DNA of 64,000 nucleotides, from NCBI GenBank assembly GCA_000403255.2, contig KE159571.1, positions 139,250-203,249 of the forward strand. The letters run 5' to 3'. This stretch comes from Lachnospiraceae bacterium 3-1 (GTDB taxonomy: Bacteria; Bacillota; Clostridia; Lachnospirales; Lachnospiraceae). The first letter of the stretch is position 1; every line of letters begins with the position of its first letter. A model generated the notes under the pieces. It saw nothing but the letters and a program-made list of their open reading frames with translations, had not been told where the DNA came from and ran no database searches. Position numbers and translations under genes: made by a program. Of the stretch, positions 51,001-61,274 are shown piece by piece.

Positions 51001-53649
51001 TTATGCCATCTGCTTCAAACGCTCTTCTACTTGTTCCATCATTTGTTCATATTTTGCAAGTTTTTCTTTCTCCTCTTTCACTTTCTCTTTTGGCGCTTTA
51101 CTTAAAAATTTCTCATTAGAAAGCATTCCCCTGGAACGGGAAAGCTCTTTTGTCAACCGTTCTTTTTCCTTCTGCAACCGTTCTTTTTCCTTTTCAAAAT
51201 CTACCAGATCTTCTAAGGGCAAATATACCACTGCGCCAGGAATCACCACAGAAACCGCATCTTCACCGATGCCATCCTTATTCTGCTGTACCAAAACCTC
51301 ACTGGCGCCTGCTAAAAGACTGTATGCACCCTGCATTTCATCAAATATATTCCCAAGCGCTGCATCTTCTGTAACAATATATACTTTTGCTTTCCGGCTA
51401 GGCTTAACCTCCATATCTGTCCTAATATTACGGATACCCTTTACCAGATCCTTCACATGCTCCACTGCATCTTCTGCATCTTTGAACTTCCATTCTTCTT
51501 TATATTCTGGCCATGCAGACAACATGATGGTTTCTTCTGTTTCCTGAAGGGTACAGAAAATTTCCTCTGTGAGAAAAGGCATATAAGGATGAAGTAATTT
51601 CAATGCCTGAATCAATACCGTTTGTAGCGTCCACATTGCTACCTTTGCAGATTCCGGGTTTTCCTTCTTCTTAAAAGTTCTGGTCTTTGCAATTTCAATG
51701 TACCAGTCGCAGAATTCATCCCAGACGAAATCATACACCTTCTGCACCGCAATTCCAAGCTCAAATTTATCCATATTTTCGGTTACATCTGCCGCCAGCG
51801 TATTCACTTTAGACAAAATCCATCGATCCTCCGGCGCAAGTTCCGACAGCTTTGGTGTTTCCAGCTTTTCATCCTCAATATTCATCATAATAAAACGTGA
51901 GGCATTCCATATTTTATTTGCAAAGTTTCGGGAAGATTCCACTCTCTCCCAATAAAAGCGCATATCATTCCCTGGTGCATTTCCAGTAATCAAGGTAAGA
52001 CGCAATGCATCTGCGCCATATTTGTCAATAACTTCCAAAGGATCAATCCCATTTCCTAAGGACTTACTCATTTTCCTACCCTGAGAATCCCGAATCAGCC
52101 CATGGAACAGTACCGTATGAAAAGGCTTTTCCCCCATTTGTTCATATCCAGAGAAAATCATGCGGATAACCCAGAAGAAAATAATGTCATATCCAGTTAC
52201 CAGCACATCATTGGGATAGAAATAATCCAGTTCTTCTGTTTTTTCCGGCCAGCCCAATGTGGAAAAAGGCCACAATGCCGAAGAAAACCAAGTATCTAAG
52301 GTATCTTCATCCTGGGTCATATGGGTACACCCACACTTGGGACATTTCCCAGGATTTTCTCTAGCAACCACAAACTCTCCACAGTCTGCACAATAGTATG
52401 CCGGTATCCGATGTCCCCACCAAAGCTGACGAGAAATACACCAGTCTCTAATATTGTCCGTCCAATTGAAATATATTTTGTCCATACGCTCAGGCAGCAG
52501 GGTGATATCGCCTTTTTTCACTGCTTCCACTGCTGGCTTGATGAGCTCATCCATTTTCACAAACCACTGCTGTTTTACCATAGGCTCCACCGTAGCGCTG
52601 CAACGGTCATGAGTTCCAACATTATGAGAATGTGGAACCACTTTTACCAGTAACCCTTGCTCCTCTAGCTCCTGAACCATCTGTTTTCTTGCTTCATAGC
52701 GATCCATACCTTGGTATTTGCCTCCATTTTTGTTAATGGTAGCATCGTCATTTAACACATTGATCTCTGGCAGATTATGGCGTTTCCCCACTTCAAAGTC
52801 ATTGGGGTCGTGAGCTGGAGTGATTTTTACACACCCGGTTCCAAATTCCTTATCTACATAGTGGTCTGCCACCACCGGAATCTCCCGTCCTACCAACGGA
52901 AGAATTAAGGTCTTTCCAATAAGATCCTGATAGCGCTCATCCTCTGGATTCACCGCTACTGCAGTATCACCTAGCAGAGTTTCCGGTCTGGTAGTAGCAA
53001 TTTCAACAAACCGTCCCTCTTCTCCTTTTACTGGATAATTGATATGCCAAAAATATCCATCCTGTTCCTCATGCTCTACCTCTGCGTCAGAAATGGAAGT
53101 TTTACATACTGGACACCAATTAACAATCCTGGAGCCCTTATAAATCAATCCCTTTTCATACAGCTTGATAAAAACCTCCTGCACTGCCTGGGAGCATCCC
53201 TCATCCATGGTAAACCGTTCCCGGTCCCAATCGGCTGAAGAACCCATTTTTTTAAGCTGCTTCACAATCCTTCCGCCGTACTCTTCTTTCCACTCCCAAA
53301 CCTTTTCCAGAAATCCGTCCCGGCCAAGATCCTTTTTGTCAATTCCCTGCTCCTTCAAGGCTTCAATCACCTTTACCTCCGTAGAAATGGATGCATGGTC
53401 TGTACCTGGCTGCCACAATGCATTGTAGCCTTGCATCCTTTTGTAACGGATTAAAATATCCTGCATGGTATTGTCTAATGCATGTCCCATATGGAGCTGT
53501 CCGGTGATATTAGGCGGGGGCATCACAATAGTAAATGGCTTTTTGCTTCTGTCCACTGGGGCATGGAAATATTTATTCTCTTCCCACTTCTGATAGAGAC
53601 GGTCTTCAATGGATTTTGGATCGTAAGTTTTTGCTAATTCTTTTTTCAT
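51001..53649 (-). CDS. valS: Valyl-tRNA synthetase
   Basis: An 882-residue class I synthetase that charges tRNA-Val. It has the HIGH-type signature [18 protein letters not shown], the editing domain ([19 protein letters not shown]), a Zn knuckle ([20 protein letters not shown]), KMSKS as [17 protein letters not shown], and the C-terminal coiled coil. AAAAGGAGA precedes the ATG. Expression is governed by an upstream T-box, and a structured repeat lies between the T-box and the start codon. Confidence 0.97.
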   Translation of the reverse strand: MKKELAKTYDPKSIEDRLYQKWEENKYFHAPVDRSKKPFTIVMPPPNITGQLHMGHALDNTMQDILIRYKRMQGYNALWQPGTDHASISTEVKVIEALKEQGIDKKDLGRDGFLEKVWEWKEEYGGRIVKQLKKMGSSADWDRERFTMDEGCSQAVQEVFIKLYEKGLIYKGSRIVNWCPVCKTSISDAEVEHEEQDGYFWHINYPVKGEEGRFVEIATTRPETLLGDTAVAVNPEDERYQDLIGKTLILPLVGREIPVVADHYVDKEFGTGCVKITPAHDPNDFEVGKRHNLPEINVLNDDATINKNGGKYQGMDRYEARKQMVQELEEQGLLVKVVPHSHNVGTHDRCSATVEPMVKQQWFVKMDELIKPAVEAVKKGDITLLPERMDKIYFNWTDNIRDWCISRQLWWGHRIPAYYCADCGEFVVARENPGKCPKCGCTHMTQDEDTLDTWFSSALWPFSTLGWPEKTEELDYFYPNDVLVTGYDIIFFWVIRMIFSGYEQMGEKPFHTVLFHGLIRDSQGRKMSKSLGNGIDPLEVIDKYGADALRLTLITGNAPGNDMRFYWERVESSRNFANKIWNASRFIMMNIEDEKLETPKLSELAPEDRWILSKVNTLAADVTENMDKFELGIAVQKVYDFVWDEFCDWYIEIAKTRTFKKKENPESAKVAMWTLQTVLIQALKLLHPYMPFLTEEIFCTLQETEETIMLSAWPEYKEEWKFKDAEDAVEHVKDLVKGIRNIRTDMEVKPSRKAKVYIVTEDAALGNIFDEMQGAYSLLAGASEVLVQQNKDGIGEDAVSVVIPGAVVYLPLEDLVDFEKEKERLQKEKERLTKELSRSRGMLSNEKFLSKAPKEKVKEEKEKLAKYEQMMEQVEERLKQMA

Positions 53650-53716
53650 GGCTGCTCTCCTTTTATTTTTAGAAAAATATTTTCACACTTTAACGAAACA
53701 AGGTCTTTCCTATTAA

Positions 53717-53908
53717 AACAAAGCGGACAAGTCCACTGGGGCTCCCCTAACCCCTCATTCATGAGGGACTTGGACGATTTGCTGCGCCGAGTGCGGTCAC
53801 GTAGTGACATCTTCTATTCGCACGAGTGCGCATCTATATTTTTATCTTATAGGAAAGTCATAGACTTTAACGCTTTACAGCAGCACAGTCTTTCCTATAA
53901 GATAAAAA
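53717..53908 (+). repeat. Structured intergenic repeat, copy B (in the valS leader)
   Basis: The second copy of the repeat at 2701-2891. The 19-bp inverted arms are at 53839-53857 and 53890-53908. Compared with copy A, changes on one side of a stem are often matched on the other: GGGC/GCCC/GGGC in A becomes GGAC/GTCC/GGAC in B. The right end lies four bases from the T-box terminator hairpin. The copy therefore sits between the antitermination decision point and the valS start codon, and is transcribed only on readthrough. A partial extra repeat of the right arm (CTTTCCTAT) lies at 53705-53713. Confidence 0.8.
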
Positions 53909-53912
53909 ATAA

Positions 53913-54221
53913 CGCCCTTTACCAAAACGGTAAAGGGCGAATTATCGCGGTACCACCTTTATTTATACCTTATCGAAACATCCGACTTTCACATCTTATT
54001 GCCTAGATGTTAATGTAAAGCATATCTTTTGTATCCTGTAACGGGGATAAACCGGGAAAACTTACGAAACGCATATCGTTGCATCTGTTCAGCTCTCCAG
54101 TTCAAAAGCTACCTTCTGCAGTTCCTTCTTAAGACAGCCTTCCAGCCTATGAGCTGTCCTCTCTGATAAGGGCGCTTCTGCATACTCCTCTTTCTCATTA
54201 CCTTTATTATTTCATATGTTT
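53913..54221 (-). promoter_or_regulatory. T-box riboswitch of valS
   Basis: On the minus strand a leader of about 300 bases contains the T-box consensus AAAGGTGGTACCGCG (53960-53946), immediately followed by an 11-bp terminator stem CGCCCTTTACC/GGTAAAGGGCG (53913-53939) with a T-tract. Upstream is a long structured stem I region. GTA (Val) stands in a likely specifier position within GCAGAAGGTAGC. Uncharged tRNA-Val would stabilise the antiterminator and allow valS transcription. Confidence 0.9.
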
Positions 54222-54227
54222 CTGTCC

Positions 54228-54256
54228 ATTTTAAAAGGTAATGTCAAAAATGTCAA
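54228..54256 (-). promoter_or_regulatory. Promoter of the valS T-box transcript
   Basis: On the minus strand: TTGACA (54256-54251), 17 bases, TAAAAT (54233-54228). This is an excellent sigma-A promoter located directly after the TetR gene stop. Confidence 0.85.
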
Positions 54257-54260
54257 TAGT

Positions 54261-54911
54261 TCAATTCAGTAATTTTATGATATTTTCATAAACATACTGC
54301 CTGGCTTCCTCACGTCCCACTTCCGGGATTAACTCTAAATGCGTCAGATAAAAAGCATACACAGCAAACTGTGAAAGAATAGCGCTCCATACCTTATAAG
54401 CATTCTTCTCCTGCACCAATCCTTTATCCGCAGCCAGCTCTAACAGCTTCATGGTAATATTTTTGGCTGAAGCGCAGCCTTCCTTTTTCTTTTCCAATTC
54501 CTTCAATAAAGCATTTCCCGTAATGCTTTGGTCCCGCAAAATCTTTTCCAGTAATGCAAATCCATCATATTTTTTGTTGGCAGCTTCCAGCATATCCATG
54601 CCACGGAGAATGATTTCTTGAAAACTCTGTCCCTTTTCAATCAACTCAACAATAATCAGAAGATGCTTCGCCGCTTCATAACGGATTGCTCCTACAATCA
54701 TTTCTTCCTTCGTAGAAAAATATTCATAAGCAGTGCCTTTGCCAATCCCCGCTTTTGCAGTGATTTCTGATACTTTCAGCGAACTCAATTCCCTTCCGGA
54801 AGCAAACAGCTCCAGCACTGCCTCATACATGGCCTTTACCTTCGGAGGATATTCCTTCTCCAAATCCAGGAAAGCATATCCTCTGGCTTTTCCTCCATTT
54901 TCACTTCCCAT
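54261..54911 (-). CDS. TetR-family transcriptional regulator
   Basis: A protein of about 216 residues with an N-terminal HTH (LKVSEITAKAGIGKGTAYEY, residues about 40-60) and a helical ligand-binding C-terminal domain. The ATG at 54911 has AAGGAAGG upstream; an extended frame before it overlaps the pump gene and is unlikely. It lies 40 bases downstream of the RND pump gene on the same strand, so it probably represses its own operon through the palindrome at 59095-59110. Confidence 0.9.
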   Translation of the reverse strand: MGSENGGKARGYAFLDLEKEYPPKVKAMYEAVLELFASGRELSSLKVSEITAKAGIGKGTAYEYFSTKEEMIVGAIRYEAAKHLLIIVELIEKGQSFQEIILRGMDMLEAANKKYDGFALLEKILRDQSITGNALLKELEKKKEGCASAKNITMKLLELAADKGLVQEKNAYKVWSAILSQFAVYAFYLTHLELIPEVGREEARQYVYENIIKLLN

Positions 54912-54951
54912 TTTATTCCTTCCTTTATATGGCTTTTCTTTCTGTGATACC

Positions 54952-57900
54952 TTATATTTCTTCTTCCACCATGCTTTTATTACTATAGAACAAATCATAA
55001 ATGCAGGGCACCACTACCAGCGTCATCAATGTTCCATAAATCATACCTCCAATGGTCACCACCGCCATGGGCCTTGACATATCAGAACCCATATCATTTC
55101 CAAAGGCAGTGGTAGACATCGCCAATATGGTGGTCATGGCCGTCATTAGAATCGGCCGCAGACGTGTCTTACCCGCAATCACAATTGCTTCCCGCTTCTC
55201 CACTCCTTCTTTTCGGAGCTGGTTGATGTATTCCACCATTACAATACCATTATTTACAATAATACCTACCAACATAATAAATCCTATCATAGAAATGATG
55301 CTGATTTCATTGTTGGTAAAGAACAATGCCAGGAAACCTCCCGTTAAAGCAAGAGGTATCGTAAACAAAATGATAAACGGAGCCTTAATAGACTGAAACT
55401 GAGCTACCATAATCAGATAAATAAATGCAATTGCTAAGATCAACATCAACATCAACTGCTCCATCGCTTCATTAATTGTCTCGTTCTCCCCTGTCATTTC
55501 CATGGAATAACCTTCTGGCATATCATAATCTTTCAGGGCCTTTTCCACCTCAGCTCCTACCAGACCTACATTATAATTTTCTGCAATGGATGCACTGACT
55601 GTTACAAAACGCTCCTGTCCATCACGAGTGATAGCAGTAAGGCTTTCTTTCTCTTCAAATTCTGCAACCTCAGACAGAGAAATTTCTTTCTCTTCCCCAT
55701 TCTCCTTGTCCGTATAAGTAAATGTCAGCTTCTTCAATGTCTCCATGGAAGCTTCACTCTGCTCCACACTTTCTAAATATACATCGTAATCCTTAATATC
55801 CGTGGAAATCGTATCATCTGAAGTATCGTTCTCCATCTGCCCATAAACCAGCTGATAAATCTGGGCCACTGTCATTCCGTATTTTGCTGCTTTCTCTTTA
55901 TCCACGGTAATTCTAAATTCCTGTTCTGTCTCCTCTATGCCATCGGATACTTGCGCCGTTCCCTCTACCTTTTCTACAATAGCAGAAACATCCTTTGCAA
56001 GATCTTGCAGTTTTTCTAAGTCTCGTCCTTTGATTCGTATGGAAAGTCCTTCTCCTGCCAGCGCTCCCATATCCATATTCGAGCTGCTGACATTAATTTC
56101 TCCTTCCATATCTTTCGTTAAATCCATAATCTGTTTTGCAATTTCACTATTGGTAAGCTTTTTCTCTTCTTTTAAAATAATATAAAGAGAAATAGAATTA
56201 CTGTTGTCGCTTCCTCCCATCATACTTACAGCAACTCCACCGCCACCTGCCATAGCTCCTACTGACTCCACATCTTCAATCGTCTGAATCTGCTCTGTTA
56301 CCTCATCTGCCAGCTTACATGCATCTGAAAACTCTGCATTCTCTGGCGGAGAAATTGTCACAGACATTTGGGTGCTCTCCATATCTGGCATAAAAGCGGT
56401 TCCCTTGGATAAAGCCGCCTTTGCGCTAACCACCAAAAGCGCCACCATAATCAAAAGTACAATCAGCTTTACATGAAGCAGCTTTTCCAATGCTGCGCCA
56501 TACATTTCCTGGAACCTGTCAAACCATGGATGCTTCGTTTCCTTGGTCTTTTTCAGCATCTTTGCTCCCATCATAGGTACAAAAGTAAGAGCAATCAGCA
56601 AACTGGCAAGAAGTGAATAGGCAATGGTAAGTCCCATATCTACAAAAAGCTGCCGTGTAATCCCTTCAGTAAATACAATAGGCGCAAATACACAAACAGT
56701 AGTCAAGGTAGAAGCTGTAATTGCTCCTCCTACCTGCTTGGCTCCCTCTACGGCCGCTTTCCGGGCTGACAATCCTTCATTCCTCATTCGGTAAACATTT
56801 TCAATGACCACGATGGAATTATCCACCAACATACCTATGCCAAGAGCCAATCCCGACAAAGAAATCAGATTCAGAGTAACACCGCTGAAATACATTAATA
56901 CCACCGCAAAAATAACAGATATCGGTATAGACACCGCAATTACCAGTGTAGGACGAATATCCTTTAAAAACAGAAGCAAAATCAAAATCGCAAGCCCTGC
57001 GCCGAAAATCATGTTATTCAGTACAGAATCCACAATCATATCAATATAGATTCCCTGATCCATCAAAACAGATACATTCAGGTTTTCATTATTCTTTTTC
57101 ATGCTGTCAAACTTATCATAAATCCGTTTAACAACATCTCCTGTGGAATATCCAGTCTGTTTCTCGATCGATAGCATAATGCCTGGCTGACCATTCAATT
57201 TGGCATAAGATTCCTGGGCATCGTCTACAACCACAATATCTGCCACATCAGACATATGTATCACATCTACGCCATCCATGCCTAAATCCATCAAAACCAT
57301 ATCCTTCAAAGCATCTACACTGTCCACGGCATCTCCCACACGCACCATGAACCGTTCGCCCTCATCTGCAATGTACCCTGCCGGCATGGAAAAATTCTGT
57401 GCAGTCAGAATATTGGTCAAGGTTTCCATGGTCAAAATATTGTTTAAATCTGCAGAATCATAAGCATCCTTTTTCGTGTCTTCAAAAGTCTCTTTGGATT
57501 CTTTGAGCTTTTCCTCTCCGCTTGCAAGCTGGGCGGAGGCGCTTCCCATTTCTATGGAACCTGTAATCTGGCTCTGATTCAAAGTTGCCAACGTATCGTT
57601 GATGGTAGTCTTTCCTTCCGCAACACTTTGCAGTCCTGCCTCTATGGTTGCAATACCACCATTAATCTGAACCAGTCCCTGCTCCGCCTGAGTCAGAGAT
57701 TTGGAGATATAGGAAACTAACTGTTTGTCAGAAGCATTTTCTTTTAGCGTACTGCCTTCCTGTGCAGCAAGCTCTGATTTGATAGCCGAAAGCCCCCCTT
57801 CTAACTGAACAAGCTGTTCCTCCAGCTGTGCCAACTGAGGCTGCATTTTTTCTAACGCCTTTGTAAGCTGACCGCCCTGTTCTTCCAACTGTGTAATCTG

Positions 57901-59067
57901 ACCTTGAAGCTGGCTCTCCTGCTCTTCCAATTGATCAATCTGGGTCTGAAGCTGCTCTGCCTGCGCCTGAAGCTGCGCTACTTGTTCCACAAGCTGTGCT
58001 GCCTGCGCTTGCTTCAATGCCTGCTGCACTTGCTCCAGTCCCGTTTGCGCCTGCTCCAACGCAAGCTGTACCTGTTTAAGCCCTGCCTGGGCTTGTTTCA
58101 TTCCATCTTCCAATTGGCCTTTCTGTCCTTGCAGCGTCTCAATCTGCTTTTTTAACTCTGCAATTCCATCCGTCAGCTTTTTCTTGTTATCGATCAGCGT
58201 ATTGACCTGATCCTTTAGCTCCTTTAGGGATGCAATTCCTTTTTCTGTGTTGGTCTTAGTTTCCTTAAGCTCCGCTAGCTTATTATTCAGGTCTGTCTCT
58301 GTCTGGAACAATTCAATTTTTTTGTCATTTAACTGATTCTGGGCGTCGCCAATCTGACTTGCCATTTCATCCCGTCCAGTGTTCAATTCATTTTTCCCGC
58401 TGCTGATTTCATTTTCAGCAGAGCTGATTTCCTCTTCTGCATCAGAAAATTTTTCATCCAGGGAAGCCATAATCTTTTCATTTACAGCATCGATTTTTTC
58501 CTGGCTTAATGTTACCCGTACAGACTCCTCAATCAATCCGGTGCCTGTCACAGAAGCAACTCCTTCTACGCTTTCAATCTCTGGTATCAGCTCCTTATCA
58601 GTATAATCACTGATGGCCAAGCTGTCCATCCCATCTACTTCCATAGCTGCAATCATAATGGGCATCATATCAGGATTCAGTTTCATAATAATGGGATTGG
58701 TCACGGTATCTGGCCAATAACCACTGATTTGATCTAAGCTCTCACGCATTTCCACTGTGATAGCATCCATATTTGCAGTCTGCTCAAATTCCAGAACTAC
58801 CATAGACATATTATTGGCAGAATTTGAACTAATGTTTTTGATATTTGAAGTGCTGGCCATCGCCGCCTCTATGGGCTGGGTCACAACATCTTCCACTTGC
58901 TCCGGGCTTGCCCCCGGATATGTAGTAATTACGATTGCGTATGGTAAATTTATGCTTGGAAGCAAATCTGTACTCATCTTGCTTAAAGATACCACTCCAA
59001 GAATAATTACCAGGACAATCCCTACCATTACGGTGTAAGGTTTTTTCACACTGAATTTTGACAGCAT
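54952..59067 (-). CDS. RND-family efflux permease with a large coiled-coil insertion
   Basis: A 1371-residue AcrB/HAE1-type transporter, about 350 residues longer than usual. The start FSVKKPYTVMVGIVLVIILG, the porter segment TTYPGASPEQVEDVVTQPIE, two sets of six membrane helices and the SLSGLALGIGMLVDNSIVVI helix (with the proton-relay Asp) are all in place. The extra mass is one Gln/Glu/Lys-rich helical block (about 195-545) full of heptads (QAQAGLKQVQLALEQAQTGL, LQGQITQLEEQGGQLTKALE), inserted in the first porter loop before NILTAQNFSMPAG. No membrane-fusion protein or outer-membrane channel gene is nearby. The TetR regulator gene follows. Confidence 0.92.
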   Translation of the reverse strand: MLSKFSVKKPYTVMVGIVLVIILGVVSLSKMSTDLLPSINLPYAIVITTYPGASPEQVEDVVTQPIEAAMASTSNIKNISSNSANNMSMVVLEFEQTANMDAITVEMRESLDQISGYWPDTVTNPIIMKLNPDMMPIMIAAMEVDGMDSLAISDYTDKELIPEIESVEGVASVTGTGLIEESVRVTLSQEKIDAVNEKIMASLDEKFSDAEEEISSAENEISSGKNELNTGRDEMASQIGDAQNQLNDKKIELFQTETDLNNKLAELKETKTNTEKGIASLKELKDQVNTLIDNKKKLTDGIAELKKQIETLQGQKGQLEDGMKQAQAGLKQVQLALEQAQTGLEQVQQALKQAQAAQLVEQVAQLQAQAEQLQTQIDQLEEQESQLQGQITQLEEQGGQLTKALEKMQPQLAQLEEQLVQLEGGLSAIKSELAAQEGSTLKENASDKQLVSYISKSLTQAEQGLVQINGGIATIEAGLQSVAEGKTTINDTLATLNQSQITGSIEMGSASAQLASGEEKLKESKETFEDTKKDAYDSADLNNILTMETLTNILTAQNFSMPAGYIADEGERFMVRVGDAVDSVDALKDMVLMDLGMDGVDVIHMSDVADIVVVDDAQESYAKLNGQPGIMLSIEKQTGYSTGDVVKRIYDKFDSMKKNNENLNVSVLMDQGIYIDMIVDSVLNNMIFGAGLAILILLLFLKDIRPTLVIAVSIPISVIFAVVLMYFSGVTLNLISLSGLALGIGMLVDNSIVVIENVYRMRNEGLSARKAAVEGAKQVGGAITASTLTTVCVFAPIVFTEGITRQLFVDMGLTIAYSLLASLLIALTFVPMMGAKMLKKTKETKHPWFDRFQEMYGAALEKLLHVKLIVLLIMVALLVVSAKAALSKGTAFMPDMESTQMSVTISPPENAEFSDACKLADEVTEQIQTIEDVESVGAMAGGGGVAVSMMGGSDNSNSISLYIILKEEKKLTNSEIAKQIMDLTKDMEGEINVSSSNMDMGALAGEGLSIRIKGRDLEKLQDLAKDVSAIVEKVEGTAQVSDGIEETEQEFRITVDKEKAAKYGMTVAQIYQLVYGQMENDTSDDTISTDIKDYDVYLESVEQSEASMETLKKLTFTYTDKENGEEKEISLSEVAEFEEKESLTAITRDGQERFVTVSASIAENYNVGLVGAEVEKALKDYDMPEGYSMEMTGENETINEAMEQLMLMLILAIAFIYLIMVAQFQSIKAPFIILFTIPLALTGGFLALFFTNNEISIISMIGFIMLVGIIVNNGIVMVEYINQLRKEGVEKREAIVIAGKTRLRPILMTAMTTILAMSTTAFGNDMGSDMSRPMAVVTIGGMIYGTLMTLVVVPCIYDLFYSNKSMVEEEI

Positions 59068-59094
59068 GGTTTTTCTCCTCCTGTGCTTTCATTT

Positions 59095-59110
59095 CCGACT
59101 GACTGGTCGG
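59095..59110. promoter_or_regulatory. Candidate TetR operator upstream of the RND pump
   Basis: CCGAC-TGACTG-GTCGG, a 5-bp dyad with a 6-base spacer about 28 bases before the pump start codon. GACTGACTGGTCGG-type sites are common targets of TetR regulators, whose gene lies at the other end of this operon. Confidence 0.6.
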
Positions 59111-59428
59111 TTTTACTCCATTATACGCATCATGCCAGCAAAATACAATGACAAAAAAATAAATTTTTTATAAAAAAAGTTTGTTAATTTTTTGACAATT
59201 TATTTGTTTTTCACTTATTGATTTTTAATATAATTGAATAGACAATTATAATCATGGAAATCCTCTTTTATATGGATAATATTTATTTTAATCTTTTCTG
59301 TTTCTAAAAAAATACATATTTTTCCCTCTGTTTCCATTTTTGTACAAATATTTTAGTTGAAAAATCTGAAAAACATGCTATTAATATTACTATAGATTTT
59401 AAAAATTTTTTTAAGGAGGATTATTCCT
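59111..59428. other. AT-rich divergent intergenic region
   Basis: About 320 very AT-rich bases between the divergent RND and pta genes. Apart from the pta promoter at 59357-59384 and its ribosome site I see no gene, long repeat or riboswitch. Confidence 0.6.
59357..59384 (+). promoter_or_regulatory. Probable promoter of pta
   Basis: TTGAAA (59357-59362), 16 bases, TATTAA (59379-59384), about 45 bases before the start codon and followed by a strong AAGGAGG ribosome site. Confidence 0.55.
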
Positions 59429-60448
59429 ATGGACAGAAATATGCAAGGCTTTGGCATGATGATTAACAAACTCAAAAAGAATCCCAAAAGGATCGTATTC
59501 ACAGAAGGTAGCGATCCACGTATCTTAGAGGCTGCTTCCCGTTTGCTGGCTTCCTATTTCCTAACTCCTGTACTGGTTGGAAACAGAGTAGAAGTAGAAG
59601 AGGCCGCTGAAACATACGGCTACAATATCCGAGGAGCAGAAATCATCGATCCAGAAAATTTTGAGGATATCGAAAAAATGGCAGAAGCTCTGTGTGAACT
59701 TCGGAAAAGCAAAAACATGCAGATGGATGAAGCCCACAAAATTTTAAAACGCGGCAACTATTTTGGGACTATGCTGGTAAAAATGGGCTATGCCGACTGC
59801 CTGTTAGGTGGCGCAACTTATACCACCGCAGATACTGTAAGACCCGCACTGCAGCTAATCAAAACACGGCCAGGAAAGAACATTGTATCTTCCTGTTTTA
59901 TTCTAGTACGTCCCTCTGCTACTGGTGAAAATGAAGTACTTGCCATGGCTGACTGTTCCATTAACATTAAACCAAATGAAGATGAACTGGTAGATATTGC
60001 AATTGGAGCTGCAGATTGCAGCCAACTTTTTGGTATTGAGCCTAGAATCGCATTTTTGAGTTATTCTACTCTTGGCTCTGGCGCAGGTGAAGATGTAGAC
60101 AAGATGCACAATGCCGCTCGCAAGGCCAAAGCATTAAGACCAGACCTTCCAATTTCTGGTGAAATGCAGTTTGATGCTGCTGTTTCTCCTCGTGTGGCAC
60201 GTACAAAATGCCCCAATGATGAAGTAGCGGGACATGCAAATGTATTTATTTTCCCAGATATCAATGCTGGTAACATTGGTTACAAGATTGCACAGCGTAT
60301 GGGTAATTTTGCAGCTTATGGACCTATCCTTCTTGGACTGAATTCTCCAATCAATGACTTGTCCCGTGGATGTACCGCAGATGAAGCATACTCTATGGCA
60401 ATTATCACCGCTGCATTGGTAGATGAAGTGCAGAAGGACTTACAGTAA
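59429..60448 (+). CDS. pta: Phosphate acetyltransferase
   Basis: A 339-residue enzyme that interconverts acetyl-CoA and acetyl phosphate, a key step of acetate formation in fermenting anaerobes. The family marks are RIVFTEGSDPRILEAASRLL, DCLLGGATYTTADTVRPALQ, FLSYSTLGSGAGEDVDKM and the C-terminal FPDINAGNIGYKIAQRM. It has a strong ribosome site and its own terminator. Acetate kinase (ackA) often follows pta in this group but does not here. Confidence 0.96.
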   Translation: MDRNMQGFGMMINKLKKNPKRIVFTEGSDPRILEAASRLLASYFLTPVLVGNRVEVEEAAETYGYNIRGAEIIDPENFEDIEKMAEALCELRKSKNMQMDEAHKILKRGNYFGTMLVKMGYADCLLGGATYTTADTVRPALQLIKTRPGKNIVSSCFILVRPSATGENEVLAMADCSINIKPNEDELVDIAIGAADCSQLFGIEPRIAFLSYSTLGSGAGEDVDKMHNAARKAKALRPDLPISGEMQFDAAVSPRVARTKCPNDEVAGHANVFIFPDINAGNIGYKIAQRMGNFAAYGPILLGLNSPINDLSRGCTADEAYSMAIITAALVDEVQKDLQ

Positions 60449-60486
60449 GCTATAATCCCATTTCACTTATCATCGAATACATCAAA

Positions 60487-60519
60487 AACCTGTTGGCTTT
60501 TTGTCCAGCAGGTTTTTTT
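60487..60519 (+). terminator. Terminator of pta
   Basis: AACCTGTTGG and CCAGCAGGTT (one G-T pair) with an 8-base loop, followed by TTTTT. Confidence 0.85.
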
Positions 60520-60639
60520 CATAGATACCCAATAGCAGAACTAGGAATAATTTTGAAGAAATAACATTTTCCCTTCCGCAACACTCCATTTTTTCTGCAT
60601 ATAATAAAATAACTGAAATGATTGATAAGGAGTTTTTCT

Positions 60640-61209
60640 ATGCAGACATCATGTAAATTAAGCAATGTCGCTAAAAATTACTTAAACACCTTTCACTGCA
60701 TCTTAGACGAAATGATTCAAAATATGACTGAAGCAGAACTAAATAACAGTATCTCTTATAATTTTATTGTCCAGATGATTCCTCATCACCAGGCAGCCAT
60801 TGAAATGTCCCATAATCTTCTGCAATACACCACGTACATTCCTCTGCAAGACATCGCATGTAACATGATTGAAGAACAGACAAAAAGCATTGAAGCTATG
60901 CAGGAAATTCAGTGCGCTTGCAGCATCCGCAAAAATTGCAGTCAGGATTTATGCTTGTATCAGCGCAGAATGGATCAGATTATGCAAAACATGTTTTCCA
61001 AAATGTCAAGTACACCAGATACCAACCAAATCAATGCAGACTTTATCCGTGAAATGATTCCTCACCATATAGGCGCCATTGAAATGTCAAAAACTACCCT
61101 GCAATATGATATCTGTCCACAGCTTAAGCCTATCCTGGACAACATCATCACCTGTCAGGAAAAAGGAATCCGAAAGATGCGTCATCTTTTGCACCAGTCG
61201 GGCAGATAA
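60640..61209 (+). CDS. Double DUF305-domain protein
   Basis: A 189-residue helical protein with two DUF305 units, each carrying the diagnostic motif: FIVQMIPHHQAAIEMSHNLL in the first half and FIREMIPHHIGAIEMSKTTL in the second. The paired His and downstream Met/Glu residues suggest metal binding, and the DUF305 fold is related to ferritin-like helical bundles. A Cys cluster (CACSIRKNC, CLY) joins the halves. AAGGAG lies upstream of the ATG. No signal peptide is visible, unlike many DUF305 proteins, which are exported. Confidence 0.85.
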   Translation: MQTSCKLSNVAKNYLNTFHCILDEMIQNMTEAELNNSISYNFIVQMIPHHQAAIEMSHNLLQYTTYIPLQDIACNMIEEQTKSIEAMQEIQCACSIRKNCSQDLCLYQRRMDQIMQNMFSKMSSTPDTNQINADFIREMIPHHIGAIEMSKTTLQYDICPQLKPILDNIITCQEKGIRKMRHLLHQSGR

Positions 61210-61274
61210 CCTTGCAATCCAACACCTGCGATTTCCAGGATTTAAGGCAAGCGCCCTTTGCTGCCATGCCACTT

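Noticed and set aside
53761-54006. An 81-codon plus-strand frame
   Set aside because: It lies across the structured repeat and the valS T-box terminator and has no ribosome site or similarity.
57904-58155. A Leu-rich plus-strand frame opposite the RND coiled-coil region
   Set aside because: It is an antisense artefact of the Gln/Leu heptad repeats, and the RND frame is unbroken.
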